Source: Undaria pinnatifida
Lineage: Eukaryota > Sar > Phaeophyceae > Laminariales > Alariaceae
Assembly: GCA_012845835.1 (NCBI GenBank)
Contig: JABAKD010000025.1
Location: 10,470,067 to 10,534,066 of the forward strand
Length of the DNA stretch: 64,000 nucleotides
Reading direction: 5' to 3'
Shown here: one piece after another, positions 35,771 through 47,600 of the stretch
Numbering within the stretch: position 1 is the stretch's first letter
Layout: every line of letters starts with the position of its first letter
Notes under the pieces: generated by a model
The model's database searches: none
What the model was told of the DNA's origin: nothing
What the model saw: the letters and a program-made list of their open reading frames with translations, nothing else
Translations under genes and position numbers: made by a program

Positions 35771-36049
35771 GTCTCAGGTTCGAAAGCAGGCAATGCAAGA
35801 AACTCCGTTGGACATAAAGAGCCTCCGGCGAAGGGTTGTGGCGGACGAGTTGCATTTTACGGCGCTTTTAGAGTTGAAACTTGCGGCGACGGTACAGGGA
35901 AAGAACATCTTCTTGGCTCCCCACCGGTCGAGACTCGAGGCCTACTTCGGCAAATTGAAGCAGTCGACGAGGAATTGCGGCTTACTCTTACCATTATCAA
36001 ATGTGTTAAGCATAGTAGAGAACGAGTGTATACTGCTCATCACGATGTA
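35771..36049 (+). CDS. Small hypothetical open frame
   Basis: 92 codons from ATG 35771 to TAG at 36,047, starting MSQVRKQAMQETPLDIKSLR; basic and helical in composition up to about residue 65. No family was recognised. An overlapping frame (35,678-36,067) is also open, so coding is not certain. It ends 28 bp before MITE copy 2 and about 690 bp before the haloperoxidase start. Confidence 0.25.
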
Positions 36050-36076
36050 GATCACGTTTCGTTTTAGTATGAAGCC

Positions 36077-36345
36077 GACCCAGGCTACGGTAGGGGGGTC
36101 CCCTTTTTGGCTTTTTATTTCAGTGGCTAGGGGTCACTCGCGCGAGTAACCCCTTTGTTCCTATGAAATCTTACGTTTTCTTTATGTTTTACATTGACGA
36201 AATCAATCCGCAATGCAAAGGTGATCTAAGCTGCGCCAAACCAAGTGCCTAAACCATCTTCATCCGTAGGGTACAGAGCTACTCGTGCGAGTGGCTCAAA
36301 CACACCAGTGAGAAAGGGGGTACCCCCCCTACCGTAGCCTTGGTC
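36077..36345 (-). mobile_element. MITE copy 2, upstream of the haloperoxidase gene
   Basis: This non-coding element of 269 bp has imperfect terminal inverted repeats of about 35 bp (GACCCAGGCTACGGTAG at the left, its complement at the right). It is flanked by the direct repeat AGCC, a candidate 4-bp target duplication. It is an inverted, highly similar copy of 7044-7316. The interior has two palindromic boxes around ACTCGCGCGAGT. It ends 393 bp before the haloperoxidase ATG, so it lies in the promoter or in a 5'UTR intron. No transposase is present, and the superfamily is not assigned. Confidence 0.85.
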
Positions 36346-36738
36346 AGCCCTGGGTACCGCTACGAGCGCCTCGGGGAGCACAGCCTACTGTTGGGGAGAT
36401 ATTGACTGTGCGAGGCACGCCGTGTCAACGGGGCACTGCTGCGGTGTGCCAAAAATTTAATTGGAGGGGGGAAGGGCTATGGAATTGTTGCAGTTCATAT
36501 GCATCTCGGCTGTTCGAACCAAAACCTTGAGGAATATCTGGCACGGTAAACGAGGTAGCGTGCGGATAGATTGACAAGAGCACAAAGCTAGATGTTTTCT
36601 CTTGTACAATCTGATGAGACAAGCTCTCTTCATGCAAGTGACAAATCGTATCGCTAAACTTCACCGGTGTTCTCTTTTTTCCGCTCAGGCAATAGCAGCT
36701 GGCAAGAGTATTTCTCAAGGAACGAATCAGTTCGCACG

Positions 36739-39700
36739 ATGAAGGGGCTTGCAGGATCCGCCGGTGCTATATCCGTAATCGCCCTGGGGCTGTTTCCTGG
36801 GTCCAACGGGGAATCTCTACGACAAGGCGTGAGTGATCACGGCCCAAGTGGAGGCGTGGGTGCAGCTGGATCTCTCTCTACCAACACCTTGGACAGCAAT
36901 GGCTCGCGCCGTCTTCAAAGGCGCAATCGTCCTGTAACAGATGATGCCCTCGATGTCAACGGAACGGTGGGTACCGACACTCTATTGAAGTGTGCAGTAT
37001 TACCAGCGCGATTGTAGGGTTTGGTTCCGACTGGAATACCGTCTCGAGCGGTTACCTCAATAGCATAAAAACGTGACCTCCTTGGTACAACTTGTTGACG
37101 ATGCAGCGAAACCTGGCCGTCGAATTACTCGTTAATACCTCCTCGATAAAACATCATCAACACGTTTTTCGACCATACCTGGTAGGCAGTAATCAATGTG
37201 ACACGAAACGAAACCATTGCTCGGCATGTCTCTGTTAGCACCTCACCGTTAAAGCAACTTGCATCGCGCGCCACAGCCTCTCTTTGCGCCGTAGCAACGG
37301 CTGCAGGCATGCACGAGACCACGATCGTGTATTGTTCAGAATTGACGGCTATTGTTCCCGCTGGTATCACATGCGTTTACGTGTGTTGCACAGCCTGAGG
37401 AGAGGGCTGCCAACGTGCTGACCCAGCGGACCGATTGGGCGGAGACCGAGTTTGCGGCGTCCGAGGGGACGCTACACGTCAACAACGGAGACCGCTCCTC
37501 CGCCGCCACGTTCCACAAATCGCTGCCCCACGACAGCCTTGGACAGGTAAAGCCCCCTGTGATAAATGTTTCTGCCGTGAAAATTGAAAAAGTAACCCTG
37601 CGCAGCTTCCAGGTTGAAAATGTCAGGCCAGAACATCCTATCTGCTGTAGCTTCTGCCCAAGTAGTCACAGTACCAAGAAGCAACGGGCAAGGTGTGGCG
37701 AACGGCGGTAGGATGTTAACGTCTGCACCCAAAGGTCTCTGACCGCCTTTGCCTCCTTTTCTACGCGACCACTCCATAAAGGTACAACACCATACCGTGA
37801 ATGTGCTCTGCCAGACGTATCGGTATATGCTATATTTACTTCTCGAATGTGATTGTCCAGCTAGCCCCAATATTTAGTCACTTCTCCGCGCCGTGTATCC
37901 CATTTCTTGATGCGGTCGTTCCTACTTGACACGCTCCAGGTGGACAGCGATGCCTTCGACGCCCTGATCGAGTGTATTTCCGAAGGCGACTTCGACACAT
38001 GCGAGCAGGTGCCGGCCGGAGACGAGGACGGCTTCCTGGTCAACCCTCTTGGAGGCCTCGCGACTAGTATGGCTGGACCTGCCAGGTACTCTTGTGTTTT
38101 CGGTACCATGCACCCTCTATGCAGGATTAGGCCGTCTGTGAATGCAGAAACACCCTACCTGTAGTTGATGCATAAAGGAACTCCAAACTAGCGACTTAGG
38201 AGCCATGAGCGTAAACGCGATTGGTCCCAAATATTTCGCTGCTAAGCACAACAGCGAGAGACATTGCGACTCCAGCTGTCATTGGCGCCGAACGGGGTGG
38301 TGATCAACACCGGTAACTAAGACGTAGCCCGGCATAGTGTTGCCGTGCAGAGTGACCTCGTACATGTGCGACAAACGATGCGGTCCGCCTCAAGGCTTGC
38401 CATGTTCGTTTCCCGGTGTGTTTCCCGGTGTGTGAACTTTGACGGGGCAGCCCCTGCAAGGCATTCAACGCAGCTTGTGACGGCTAAGACGTTTGCTTTG
38501 CGGACACGGCATCAGCCCGCACTGACCTGCTGTGTTATCGTGCCCAATGCCTGACCTCCTCTATCTTGCGTTTTGCTTCTCTCGGTTTTCTGTCGCTTCA
38601 ATCCTCTCGCGTCGGTCATTCTTCCTGTCAATCCATGCTCGCTGGCTCGCATCGTGCCTGTTCTCGTCTGGTTCATTCCATCCGACGGTCTGACGAACTC
38701 GACACCTGTGGCGGCTTTGCTGGCCGCATCGCGGACAACTTCCTCTGTACAACGACACCGACGACATCCATGGTTGGCAACGAATATGGTACGGAAATAT
38801 GTTCCATTTTCCCGTCGCTTCTTCTCGCCCTTCGGCCTTGGCTACCATGAACGGTCGGATTTCGTAACAGCTCTGCCTTGACAATCCCTAGTGCTTCGGC
38901 CATCAACTCCGAGGACCTGGTAAGTTGTGGGTGTTGGATTGTTTCAGCACGGTAGCTGTTGGCTTCTGAAGTAGTGTATTCTGGTGGGACCCTGCCACTT
39001 GCATCTCGTGAGGTGTTTTGAACCGACGTCGTCCATCGCTCGCGTATCGTTTTGTTTTGGGAGACGTAAAACTTGTGTGGTTGTCGTTGCGCTTATGGCA
39101 CCATTGTGTCCCACAATGGGTCAGGCTCGACCAGGACTAGCGGTGTTTGCTGGTTGGCTGGTGGGCTTGATCAACCGAGGAGCTGCTCCACATTATTCGG
39201 CATGCCAAATTTATTTGTTGTTTACAATAGTGCTTTCTGCAAACATAGACGATGGAACTGTCCGTGGTGTCAATAGGTGATCGGAGTAATAGGGGACCGG
39301 TTGTCGTTAAAAAGAGGTATAACTGTGTGAGATATAGAGGTGCTTCAGCGAGAACCCGCAGAATGTTTAGGTTCGTCGTTGTTGTAGCATGGTTCGTGGG
39401 ATGTCTTTTGAACGTGCCCTCGATCGAATGTATCTTCACGATTCCGCCTCAGGCCGCTCAAATGGCGGAGCTGTACTGGATGGCCTTGACAAGGGACGTG
39501 CCGTTCTCCAAGTACGGCGAAGACGAGGCAACCGTGGCGGCAGCAGGTACACCAACTACATTTTGTTTGCAATTGGCGGAATGGTGCAACAGAGACGACA
39601 GTTCGCTGTACGGCAAAAACTCAGCACTTTCGTCACCAATGCGGAATTCCAATTTCGAAGCCGTAAAGTGCAAAAGCTATCTCTCGACTGTCTTTCTTCA

Positions 39701-42700
39701 TGATACAGATATGTTAATGGGAGATAGGAGCTCCAGTACTAGATTAGCGTTGTCGTATCGGTATACTGGGATGTCGGAGATCGGTCCTGTCTTACTCCCA
39801 GCTTTTCCTTCGTTCCGGAAAGCCTTCCCCTTGGGACTTGAGATGAGCTAGAGGATGTATGTGTGGTTTTCGTGAGAACCTGAATCATATCTATCTAGGC
39901 GTTCTATTTGCCTACACGCTAGGTTCTCCACCACCTTAGATTTTGTGTGTGCAGTAACGAAGCTCCTAGGAGTCAGGAAACACTACCCGATGGCGGCAGG
40001 TTGATCTCGTGATTGATTGTAAATCTCGACTATTCGTGTATTGTGGGCTAGGATAGCCGAATTCTGTACTGATTGCATTCTCGTCCCTGCTCTTCCCGCG
40101 TATCTTTATGGATGAAATCCCAATTTAGGCTGTATGTAATGCTACTCTGCGGTGTACGGCAGCCATGGCTGGCGCTTGTTGCCATGTGTTCTGCCAGTCG
40201 TTCGACAAGGCGAACATATCGTGTTTCTCAGACGTTGCTACTTTGATTAACAATCGTGTTTGTACCATCTTGACCAAGGACGATTGTCGTCGGGGTGTAA
40301 CGATTTGAACCTTCCGTTATTTTCACAGACAATTTGGCCACGATGCCGGGCTTCGCCAACATGAACGGGGTGGCCGTTGGAAGAAATGGCAAAGCGGATC
40401 CGCAGTCGCAGCTGTTCCGGTCTTCCGCAGTCGGTGTTGAGACAGGACCCTTCATTTCCCAGGTACAGTGTAGCAGCCTGTTCATGATGCGGCTCTTTGT
40501 TCGGACCTACCGTCACCCCTGAATAGCTTGTTCCAGTACTATGTTGCTTCGTTGGTTGAGGTTGTCGTTGTGATTCCATGAGACGGTTCGTATCTCTCTC
40601 ACCGTAAGAGTTGAATATGACTAACGAAAAGGAAGACATCGTGGCGGACCACCAAGGCTAAGGTGCGGGCATCGGCGCCAGCGTTCATTTCACTGTAGTA
40701 TTGGCCATGCCTGACAACGCGTGCTGGTGGTCCAGGATGTGCTACTGTGAAAATAACCTCTTTCGTCATGTGTTTGGATTTCAGGCGTACGAGTGACCCG
40801 CCCTGAGTAACATCTCCCCCCGATCATTTGCCCGTTGCCCATGGATTTGCGCTGGAATAGCTACTGGTGAAGGACTTCACTATTGATTCCATCACGGTAT
40901 CGCCTCAGCAGACGACCTTTGCGTCCGGAGTGGACTACATGGTCGACTACGACGAATGGCTTCGCATACAGGTTAGCGGCAGCACATAAAAAACAAAACG
41001 ACCAGAAATGCACGGCGTGTGCACCGACGACCCTTGTTGGCGCGGGAGCTGGACATGGAAGGGGAGGAAGGGAAGGGACGAAATCCTCCAGCTCTGTCAA
41101 TGTAGCTGATCATATTAGCTTCCGGTGGCAACGTTCGGACGATCCACCATTCTTAGAACATCGATTAGTTCCGGTATCGGCCTTCACTCAACTCGATTGG
41201 TCGTTGTTGGGACGTAGCCGAGCGATTTCAAAACAATTGTCCCAAGATCATGATTCGTCCCTGCGTTATGCCTCTGCATCCGTGGTGCACATGGAATCGG
41301 CCGTAGGGTAGGGCACCGTCAGTACACTGTCGTTTCGTATTTAGGCCTCACCAAGCAAAAAATCATTGGTGCCACCTGGCCTTTGGTGTGTAACATGCAT
41401 CAGATATTGTACGCCGGCACCCTTCCGCTATTTTCTCTCCATCAGAATCGCAAGCTTTTTTCCCGTAAACACAAAGATGATAGATATAATTGGGAATATA
41501 GATTTGCGAATTATGACGATCGGCATTGGCAGCAGTGCGCACCCTTCGTCTCGTGGTATGCCCTGTCGGCCGTGTGCTATTGTATCGGATCTGGTGTCGC
41601 CTAGTCGTCCTCTCACCTTATCCTGAAACGCTTTCTTGACCCCCCCGCGATTTTCTCAGAACGGAGGCAAGCCGGACTCGCCGGAGGAGGAAGACTCTGT
41701 TAAGCGGTACATCCGCAACTCCCGCGATCTTTCGAGGCTGGTAGTCACCGACACCATCAATACGTGAGTGCTCTGCCGTAGTTGCAGACTGCATTTTCGA
41801 CTCCTGAGCTGCGGGATAGTCTCTCTACCTCAAGGGTGTTTGTCGTCGTTCGAGATGTCGCGGCAGACACCATCACCACTCTCTGGCGAGAAATCTCCAC
41901 ATACATAATAATTCAGTGAGCGATACCCAACGCTCCCCAGGCGTCATTTCCATTCACTTGCGCAAGTGGCTGAGAGTTCACGAATACCCACACGCTTGTG
42001 CCTGACATTTAGTAACAGGACGTTAATGCTATGCCGTGCTTCGTTGGACCGCAATTAATATTTAACCATGTGACCAATATTCTCGATTGTCAGGGAGGCG
42101 TACCGAGCCGCACTGATTCTTATCGAAGAAGGAGCAATCAGCCGTCCTGGCTTCAACGGTCCGTACGACGAGAGCGGTCGCCAGGTTGGTTTCGTCAACT
42201 ACGGCGTGTCTCACGTTATGAGGATCATCGGAAACGCCGAGCTGGCCATGCGGTCCTCGTGGTACCAGAAGTGGAACGTGCACCTGTTCGCTCGCCCAGA
42301 GGTGAGATTTCACTGACAAGCCGAACCTGTCTGACGACGTACATCGGCCCTCCGCAATGTGTGTATATATCAAAACACGATTTGCTTTGGTTACCGGGAC
42401 TGGTTCAGCGTTTCGCGTCAGTCCTCCAACTGTCTAGCCCTTTCAACCGAGCATCCATTGGTTGACGATTTCCCTGGGCTTGATATACGTTGGCGAGGCG
42501 ATTCATTGTCGATTAAACGGTTCCCATTCCCGCTAATGCCTTTCCACTCGTTCGCGTTCTGCCGATGTTGTTGGATCGTTGGGCGTGACAGGCCGTCGCT
42601 GGAACCCTCCACAATGTCATCTACGGCGATCTTGACGTAGAATTCGACGAGTCGCTCCTCAACAACAGGGAGTTGCTCAGGAGGGTGCGGGAGCGGAATG

Positions 42701-44974
42701 TAGAGATCAACGGAAGGAGGGGACGACGCGGGCGCACCTACCTCCTGCCGATGGTGAGAAATTTCCCTACGGAAATCAGATAGATAACGTGAAATAGGTG
42801 CCGGGCAGATTGAGATACACATGGCCACTCACGCGGCTCTTCCAAAGGCACCACCGCGAGATGGAAATACGCCTGCGTTTCCCTCTGTTGAATATGCCCG
42901 GTTTGGTGTGACTGTGCCGAACTTGTTCACCACGACGCCAATCAGTTGCAGCAAGCGCTTGAGGTGGCGAATGTCTCCACCATTCATCCTTTCAAGTTGT
43001 ATTTTGAGGGTAAAAGCTAGCGCGTAGACCCCATCTCGCACTCACGCTTCTTGCCAGACATGAATGCGTACATGTCCGCATGAATATTTTGACAGAACAG
43101 CTACAGGATGAAACGTTTGCATCGTGTTTGACAGATGTACTATAGGAAGATATATGTATAACAACAGTGACGCCTCTACTAAACCGCTTACGAATCACGA
43201 ACACGTTAGCAGTCTCGCTTCTCGCTCCCAACGTTGGTATTTGCGGAGCGGTAGAGTGTGCCGTGCCGTTTAGTAATGTACGTGTGAAGGATACGTCCAA
43301 ATAGTTACTGAGTGGGTACCTTGACCAGATTAGCACCTGTGCGCACACCTGTCTTAATAGCTCTGTAATCCTGTCTTTAATATCACAGGCTGTCAACGAG
43401 GGGTCGCCAACTCACCCATCGTACCCATCTGGCCACGCTGTTCAGAACGGCGCCTTCGCAACGGTGCTCAAGGTGAGATGCAGCTAACACCCATTACGGT
43501 CGCTGATACCTAGAACCACGGCCTCCATGTCAGAGTGGTGTTAGGACGTGACACTCAATGGTCGAACCTAGCCATAAGAGATATTTCACGAACACCTTGA
43601 GGGATCTCCGCCTCAAGGCCTTGCTCATTGCCAACGAAATGGGCGAGGTTGGTTTAGAAACATGTCGGTTTCCACTGAAACCTTTCACGACAACCCTCTC
43701 GAGCGTGTTTTCTCGGCAAGGTTGTGGCCAAGTACCTTGCGATCGCCGTGTACTCACAAACCGTGTGATCGAGCCCTTTGTATTTCGAACACGATGTTCT
43801 GTTATGTTGTAAACGTGGTCGTGAGCTGCTCACCAACGCGTTCTTTGTCCAGGCTCGTTGTGTTCCCCACGAGGGTAGTTCTGGGATGCACTGCAACCTC
43901 TCCAAACGTACGACAATCGTTTGAGACTTTCCGACGTTATCTTGCTGGAAAGTACACATCTTGTCTGTTTGTGGTTACACGACAGCTTAGTCAGTTCCTG
44001 CCATCGTACACCTACAGCAGACCAGGGGGTTGACCAACCCTTCACCGTGGGCCCAAACCAACAAGACGTATGAGTTCTTTAATGAGTCATCGGTTGACAT
44101 TTCCCTAACAACATCTCCGAATCACAACCATTTACCGCAGGCTCTTGTTGGACTGGAGAGGGGCGCTTCGTGCTTCGATGACCCGGTGCTTCCCGACGAT
44201 GAAGGGCTGAACCTTCTTCCCTACACCGGCAAAGATTGCTTGACGTACGAGGGAGAAATCAACAAAATGGCTGTCAACGTCGCATTCGGCAGGTACAGCA
44301 AGCACGGATAAATTATGCATGGGCACTAGTGCGAAGAACGGATGCTATTCGCCTGTATAGTCTAACTGCGCCTGGGCCACGTCGCACAACTCCAGATGCG
44401 GCGAAAAACAGTGTGTACAGTGCTTCTTACGTCAACGTAACCACGACCTGCATTGTTCTTGCTCGCGCCTTGTTGTGCTATGATTTCCAGGCAAATGTGT
44501 GGCGTTCACTGGAGGATCGACGGCCAGGAAGGGTTGACCCTAGGGGAGACGGTCGCCGTGCGGATTCTGCAGCAGGTGAAAACATGCAACTCTGATAATC
44601 ACGAGCATTATTTTGCTGAACACGCGTGGACGGCACTCCCTGTGTGGACCGTATTTCCACCTCTCTCCCTGAACCATGAAGCCGATGAAAGCGAATACCG
44701 AACAGGGGAGGGTCGACTGCAGCAATGAGTATTGATACCAGGTTGAAGGCTGAAGTGATTCACTTTACACCGGTAAGAAACGTGTATGCTGACCCTCCCA
44801 TGGCTGATTTTCGTTAATCGTCGTTTTCAGGAGGCTGTGGCGTTCCCAGAGAACGAGCCCTACGAGTTCCGTCTCATGAAAGGCGAGACGATCAGGCTCG
44901 AAACAGACGGGTCTTTCTTCGTGAACAACAAGAGGTGCAGCGGAGAGGCGTTCATGGGGGCTGACCAGTGCTAA
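36739..44974 (+). CDS. vHPO: Vanadium-dependent haloperoxidase (brown-algal bromo/iodoperoxidase type), 14 exons
   Basis: Exons, joined by eye, all with GT-AG introns: 36739-36966, 37394-37546, 37940-38085, 38871-38919, 39453-39546, 40329-40462, 40861-40971, 41660-41763, 42094-42301, 42592-42753, 43389-43472, 44141-44292, 44491-44575, 44831-44974. Together they give 1,854 nt with no internal stop, 617 residues and a TAA. The chosen ATG opens a hydrophobic signal peptide (MKGLAGSAGAISVIALGLF). The mature part aligns throughout with the Ascophyllum-type enzyme, for example FHKSLPHDSLGQ, YWMALTRDVPF, GVETGPFISQ and PSYPSGHA. Vanadate-pocket residues are all present: K399, R407, H472, S477, G478, H479, R542 and H548, with the same spacing as K341, R349, H411, S416-H418, R480 and H486 of the Ascophyllum protein. 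The family oxidises halides with hydrogen peroxide in the cell wall. R542 is encoded across an exon junction. GVHWR replaces the more usual GIHYR around the vanadate-ligand histidine. Bromide versus iodide preference cannot be told from sequence. A pyrimidine tract and CAG at 36,686-36,688 suggest a 5'UTR intron. Confidence 0.95.
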
Positions 44975-45704
44975 CCAAACGGGGCACCAACTTTCGTTGT
45001 AGCATGTCGATGGCTTGAATTGCCGTCGTAGATTGATTGCAGAGGCGATTCCCGCAAAATGCGCGCGAGGTATCGCCACATATTGTTCTAACAGATGACG
45101 GCGGTACATCGCCATGCATCAGCGGTGTAGTGGTTATCTGTTGACTAGTTATATATGGTTGCTGTCTGTATACACCCCGATGATCAAACAACCGCCCTCG
45201 CATGCACTAGAAAAAGTGAAAGAGCTCTGAGAGATTATGTGCAGCTCATCGTTGACAGTCGTGGTGTATTGTTCCTGTGAACATCATACTGTTTTATAGA
45301 AGAAAGCTTGAGGACGGAGGCTTTCGGCAGGAAGCCATCAGTATCATTTCTGCTTGTGAAGTCTCTTCGAACGCAATATTAGCGTTGGGATTCCAAAACA
45401 CCTGTAGTCTTCTGAATGTAATATACACGTATCGGGGGCGAGGCCATCTGTAGCAGTGGAAGGATGTGCCGTTGGGTTTGTTCAATAAGTTGTTATTGAT
45501 ATTTAGGACTGATCGCTCCGAGCGTGCGCGGCATGCAAAGCACGTCGAGTCTTTGGCAGCTGCACACAAGTCGGTATATATATATATCTATGTGTCCGCA
45601 GCTGTTAAATGTATTATGGCAGCCTTCAGACAATCGCGGTTGACTCGATGTTTCGAGCATGTGTAATGTATTGTTTTGTTGGGCGTAACTGCCCTCGTCC
45701 GCCG
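44975..45704 (+). other. Downstream region of the haloperoxidase gene, probable long 3'UTR
   Basis: No coding sequence is visible here. Brown-algal transcripts commonly have long 3'UTRs, so part of this stretch probably belongs to the haloperoxidase mRNA, but no unambiguous polyadenylation signal could be picked. It ends at a (TA)n microsatellite at about 45,705-45,733. Confidence 0.3.
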
Positions 45705-45733
45705 AGATATATATATATATATATATATATATA
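45705..45733. repeat. (TA)n microsatellite
   Basis: Fourteen or so TA dinucleotides in a row between GA and CC. Confidence 0.95.
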
Positions 45734-45771
45734 CCAGTATGTTGTCGTAGGATAGTGCTCGGGTGTAGTGT

Positions 45772-46734
45772 TTGTCGAACCACTGGCATCACCTCCATCA
45801 GGGAACAGTGGTGCCACCTCGTCAAGAGGACAGTTTCGTGCGTGTCGTTCGCTTCGACTGCGGTCACACCCCGAAGCTTGGGGTGGGTCGGGGTCGCCCC
45901 GAGGTTTATATGGCCAACCTATGTTCTACTGTCCTGACCAAGGCCCTTCCTCAAGCCAGGGTTCTCTTCCATGGGTGTTCCGTGGTTACGTTTGAAGATG
46001 TTGTTTGGGTTCATTATCGGCGCGGATAGTTGCGCTTGATAAAGCCCGATACGCGAAACGGGGGCTGCGTCACGCTTTCACCGATGCGTTGCCTTGTTCT
46101 GGACAACGCCGCCGTTAAAGGGGAGGGTCGCGGTTTGCAAGCGTAGCTGTCTACCATAGAGGGGAGGGGTTGGATACATGTATGTTTGAACTTGTGTGCA
46201 AACTTTGTTAAATAAGCGAAGCAAGCGTTCGTTGCTCAGGGGGGCAATCGCCATACGTATGTTTGACCATGTACAGACTGCGCGTTTCATCTCTTAGGTT
46301 TGTGTTGTGGGATGTATGATATGATGTTTCTCAGCGGAGTGCTGTAAGTGTGGCACTACGTATGGCGGAGTCAGCGGTTGGTTTGTTCGGACGTAATCCC
46401 CAAAGCTGCTCACGTTTGTCGCTGGAAAACTTGCTTTTACAACAGCGAACAGATTGTTGGGCGTCACGGTGATTATCTTTTTGGTATTGGTATTCCCAAT
46501 TTTTTTAGACCGTGCCGCTCTACCTTCCACGGCGGTTAGGATTACTTTATCATTGCCTTGGAAGCTTTCGCTGTTCTGAAAGGAATCGGGCCTATATATG
46601 AATGTTTGTCTGTGTTGCTACGGCCTGGTTTGTCCTACTATCGGCGTCACTTTGGGCAATATATGTTTCAGCAGTCCTGCATTGATGCGGCATACACGGC
46701 GCGCTTAATTGCTGTTGCGCTTCCAAGACGATAA
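45772..46734 (+). pseudogene. Unrecognised coding-like remnant
   Basis: Two coding-like pieces. 45,772-46,029 ends FEDVVWVHYRRG and TAG, and contains VRVVRFDCGHTPKLGVGRG. 46,348-46,734 contains CRWKTCFYNSEQIVGRHGDY, then a TAG at 46,537, then in the same frame DYFIIALEAFAVLKGIG and SYYRRHFGQYMFQQSC to TAA. About 320 bp of unclear sequence separates the pieces. No family was recognised; an old transposase is possible but unproven. Confidence 0.3.
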
Positions 46735-46739
46735 AAAAC

Positions 46740-47335
46740 CTGTAATAACTACAAGCCACGAGCCTCGCTTTGGGTATTGGTGTGATCATCGTTGGTTGAA
46801 CTACCCATCGGGTCCTGTGCGGTGGACGTGCAAGAGACCAAATAGCGTTTTTGCGGAATTGATCGTGTTTTGCAGCAAAAAAATAGTCAGTTTTTGGACT
46901 GGTGCGTTCCAGATTTTTAATGAAGACTCTCAGAAGTAAGCTTGGCTCCTCGCACCACAGGCCAGTCCCGATATTTATCCGTCGCACATTGGCTGCTGCA
47001 ACATCGATTCTGAACCAGTGACGTTGTCCGTTTTCAAAAAAAAGGCCCGAAACTCTAATCGAAACGGTTATCGATGGTACAGTATCGGCCACTCAACCGG
47101 TCGAACTCACAGGTCTTAGAATTTGAAATAATTCTCGTGAAATCTTCCAAACGTGAACTATGTATTGTTTTGATGAAGAATTGCATTCATGTCTATTACA
47201 CACACGTGGCCCGACTCGACATCGTCATAGGCCCCTCGTATTCACCTTGCAAGGATTCGACCTCAGAAATGGCAAGCACCCGTTGCGTCTCACACCTGCT
47301 TCGCTCTCGAGTTCTCTTGCAGCAAGAGGTCGACG
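46740..47335. other. No recognised gene
   Basis: A coding-like stretch on plus (46,780-46,939, FGYWCDHRWLNYPSGPVRW) overlaps a 166-codon minus frame; neither was recognised. The plus stretch may be a further piece of the remnant before it. Confidence 0.25.
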
Positions 47336-47339
47336 GGGG

Positions 47340-47600
47340 GCTCTTGGGGTGTAAGCGAGCTTTGGTCCTTCGGTACGGGAGCCGGCCTTCACCGGCACCG
47401 ATGCTCGGGGTAGGGCAGGGCAGCACCTCGACTTGTTCGATTCAATACTCGATAGAGGGTGAAAACCGTTACAACACAACGCATAGCCTACGCGTATTGA
47501 ATGTAAACTAATGCCAAGAGATCCACCTAGGCTACTGTAATTACATTTTCTTCCGTTTCTTGCGTGAATCCGATTCCGAGCTTCATCATATATATATATG
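47340..47600 (+). repeat. Compound repeat block A1
   Basis: Similar to 49,040-49,285: shared order CGCCGGCACC/CACCGGCACC, CAGGGCAGCACCTCGAC, GTTCGATT, TGAATCCGATTCCGAGCTTC. Moderately diverged. Confidence 0.7.

Noticed and set aside
46592-47092. Minus-strand frame of 166 codons
   Set aside because: No start context, no recognised family, and a coding-like stretch lies opposite on plus.
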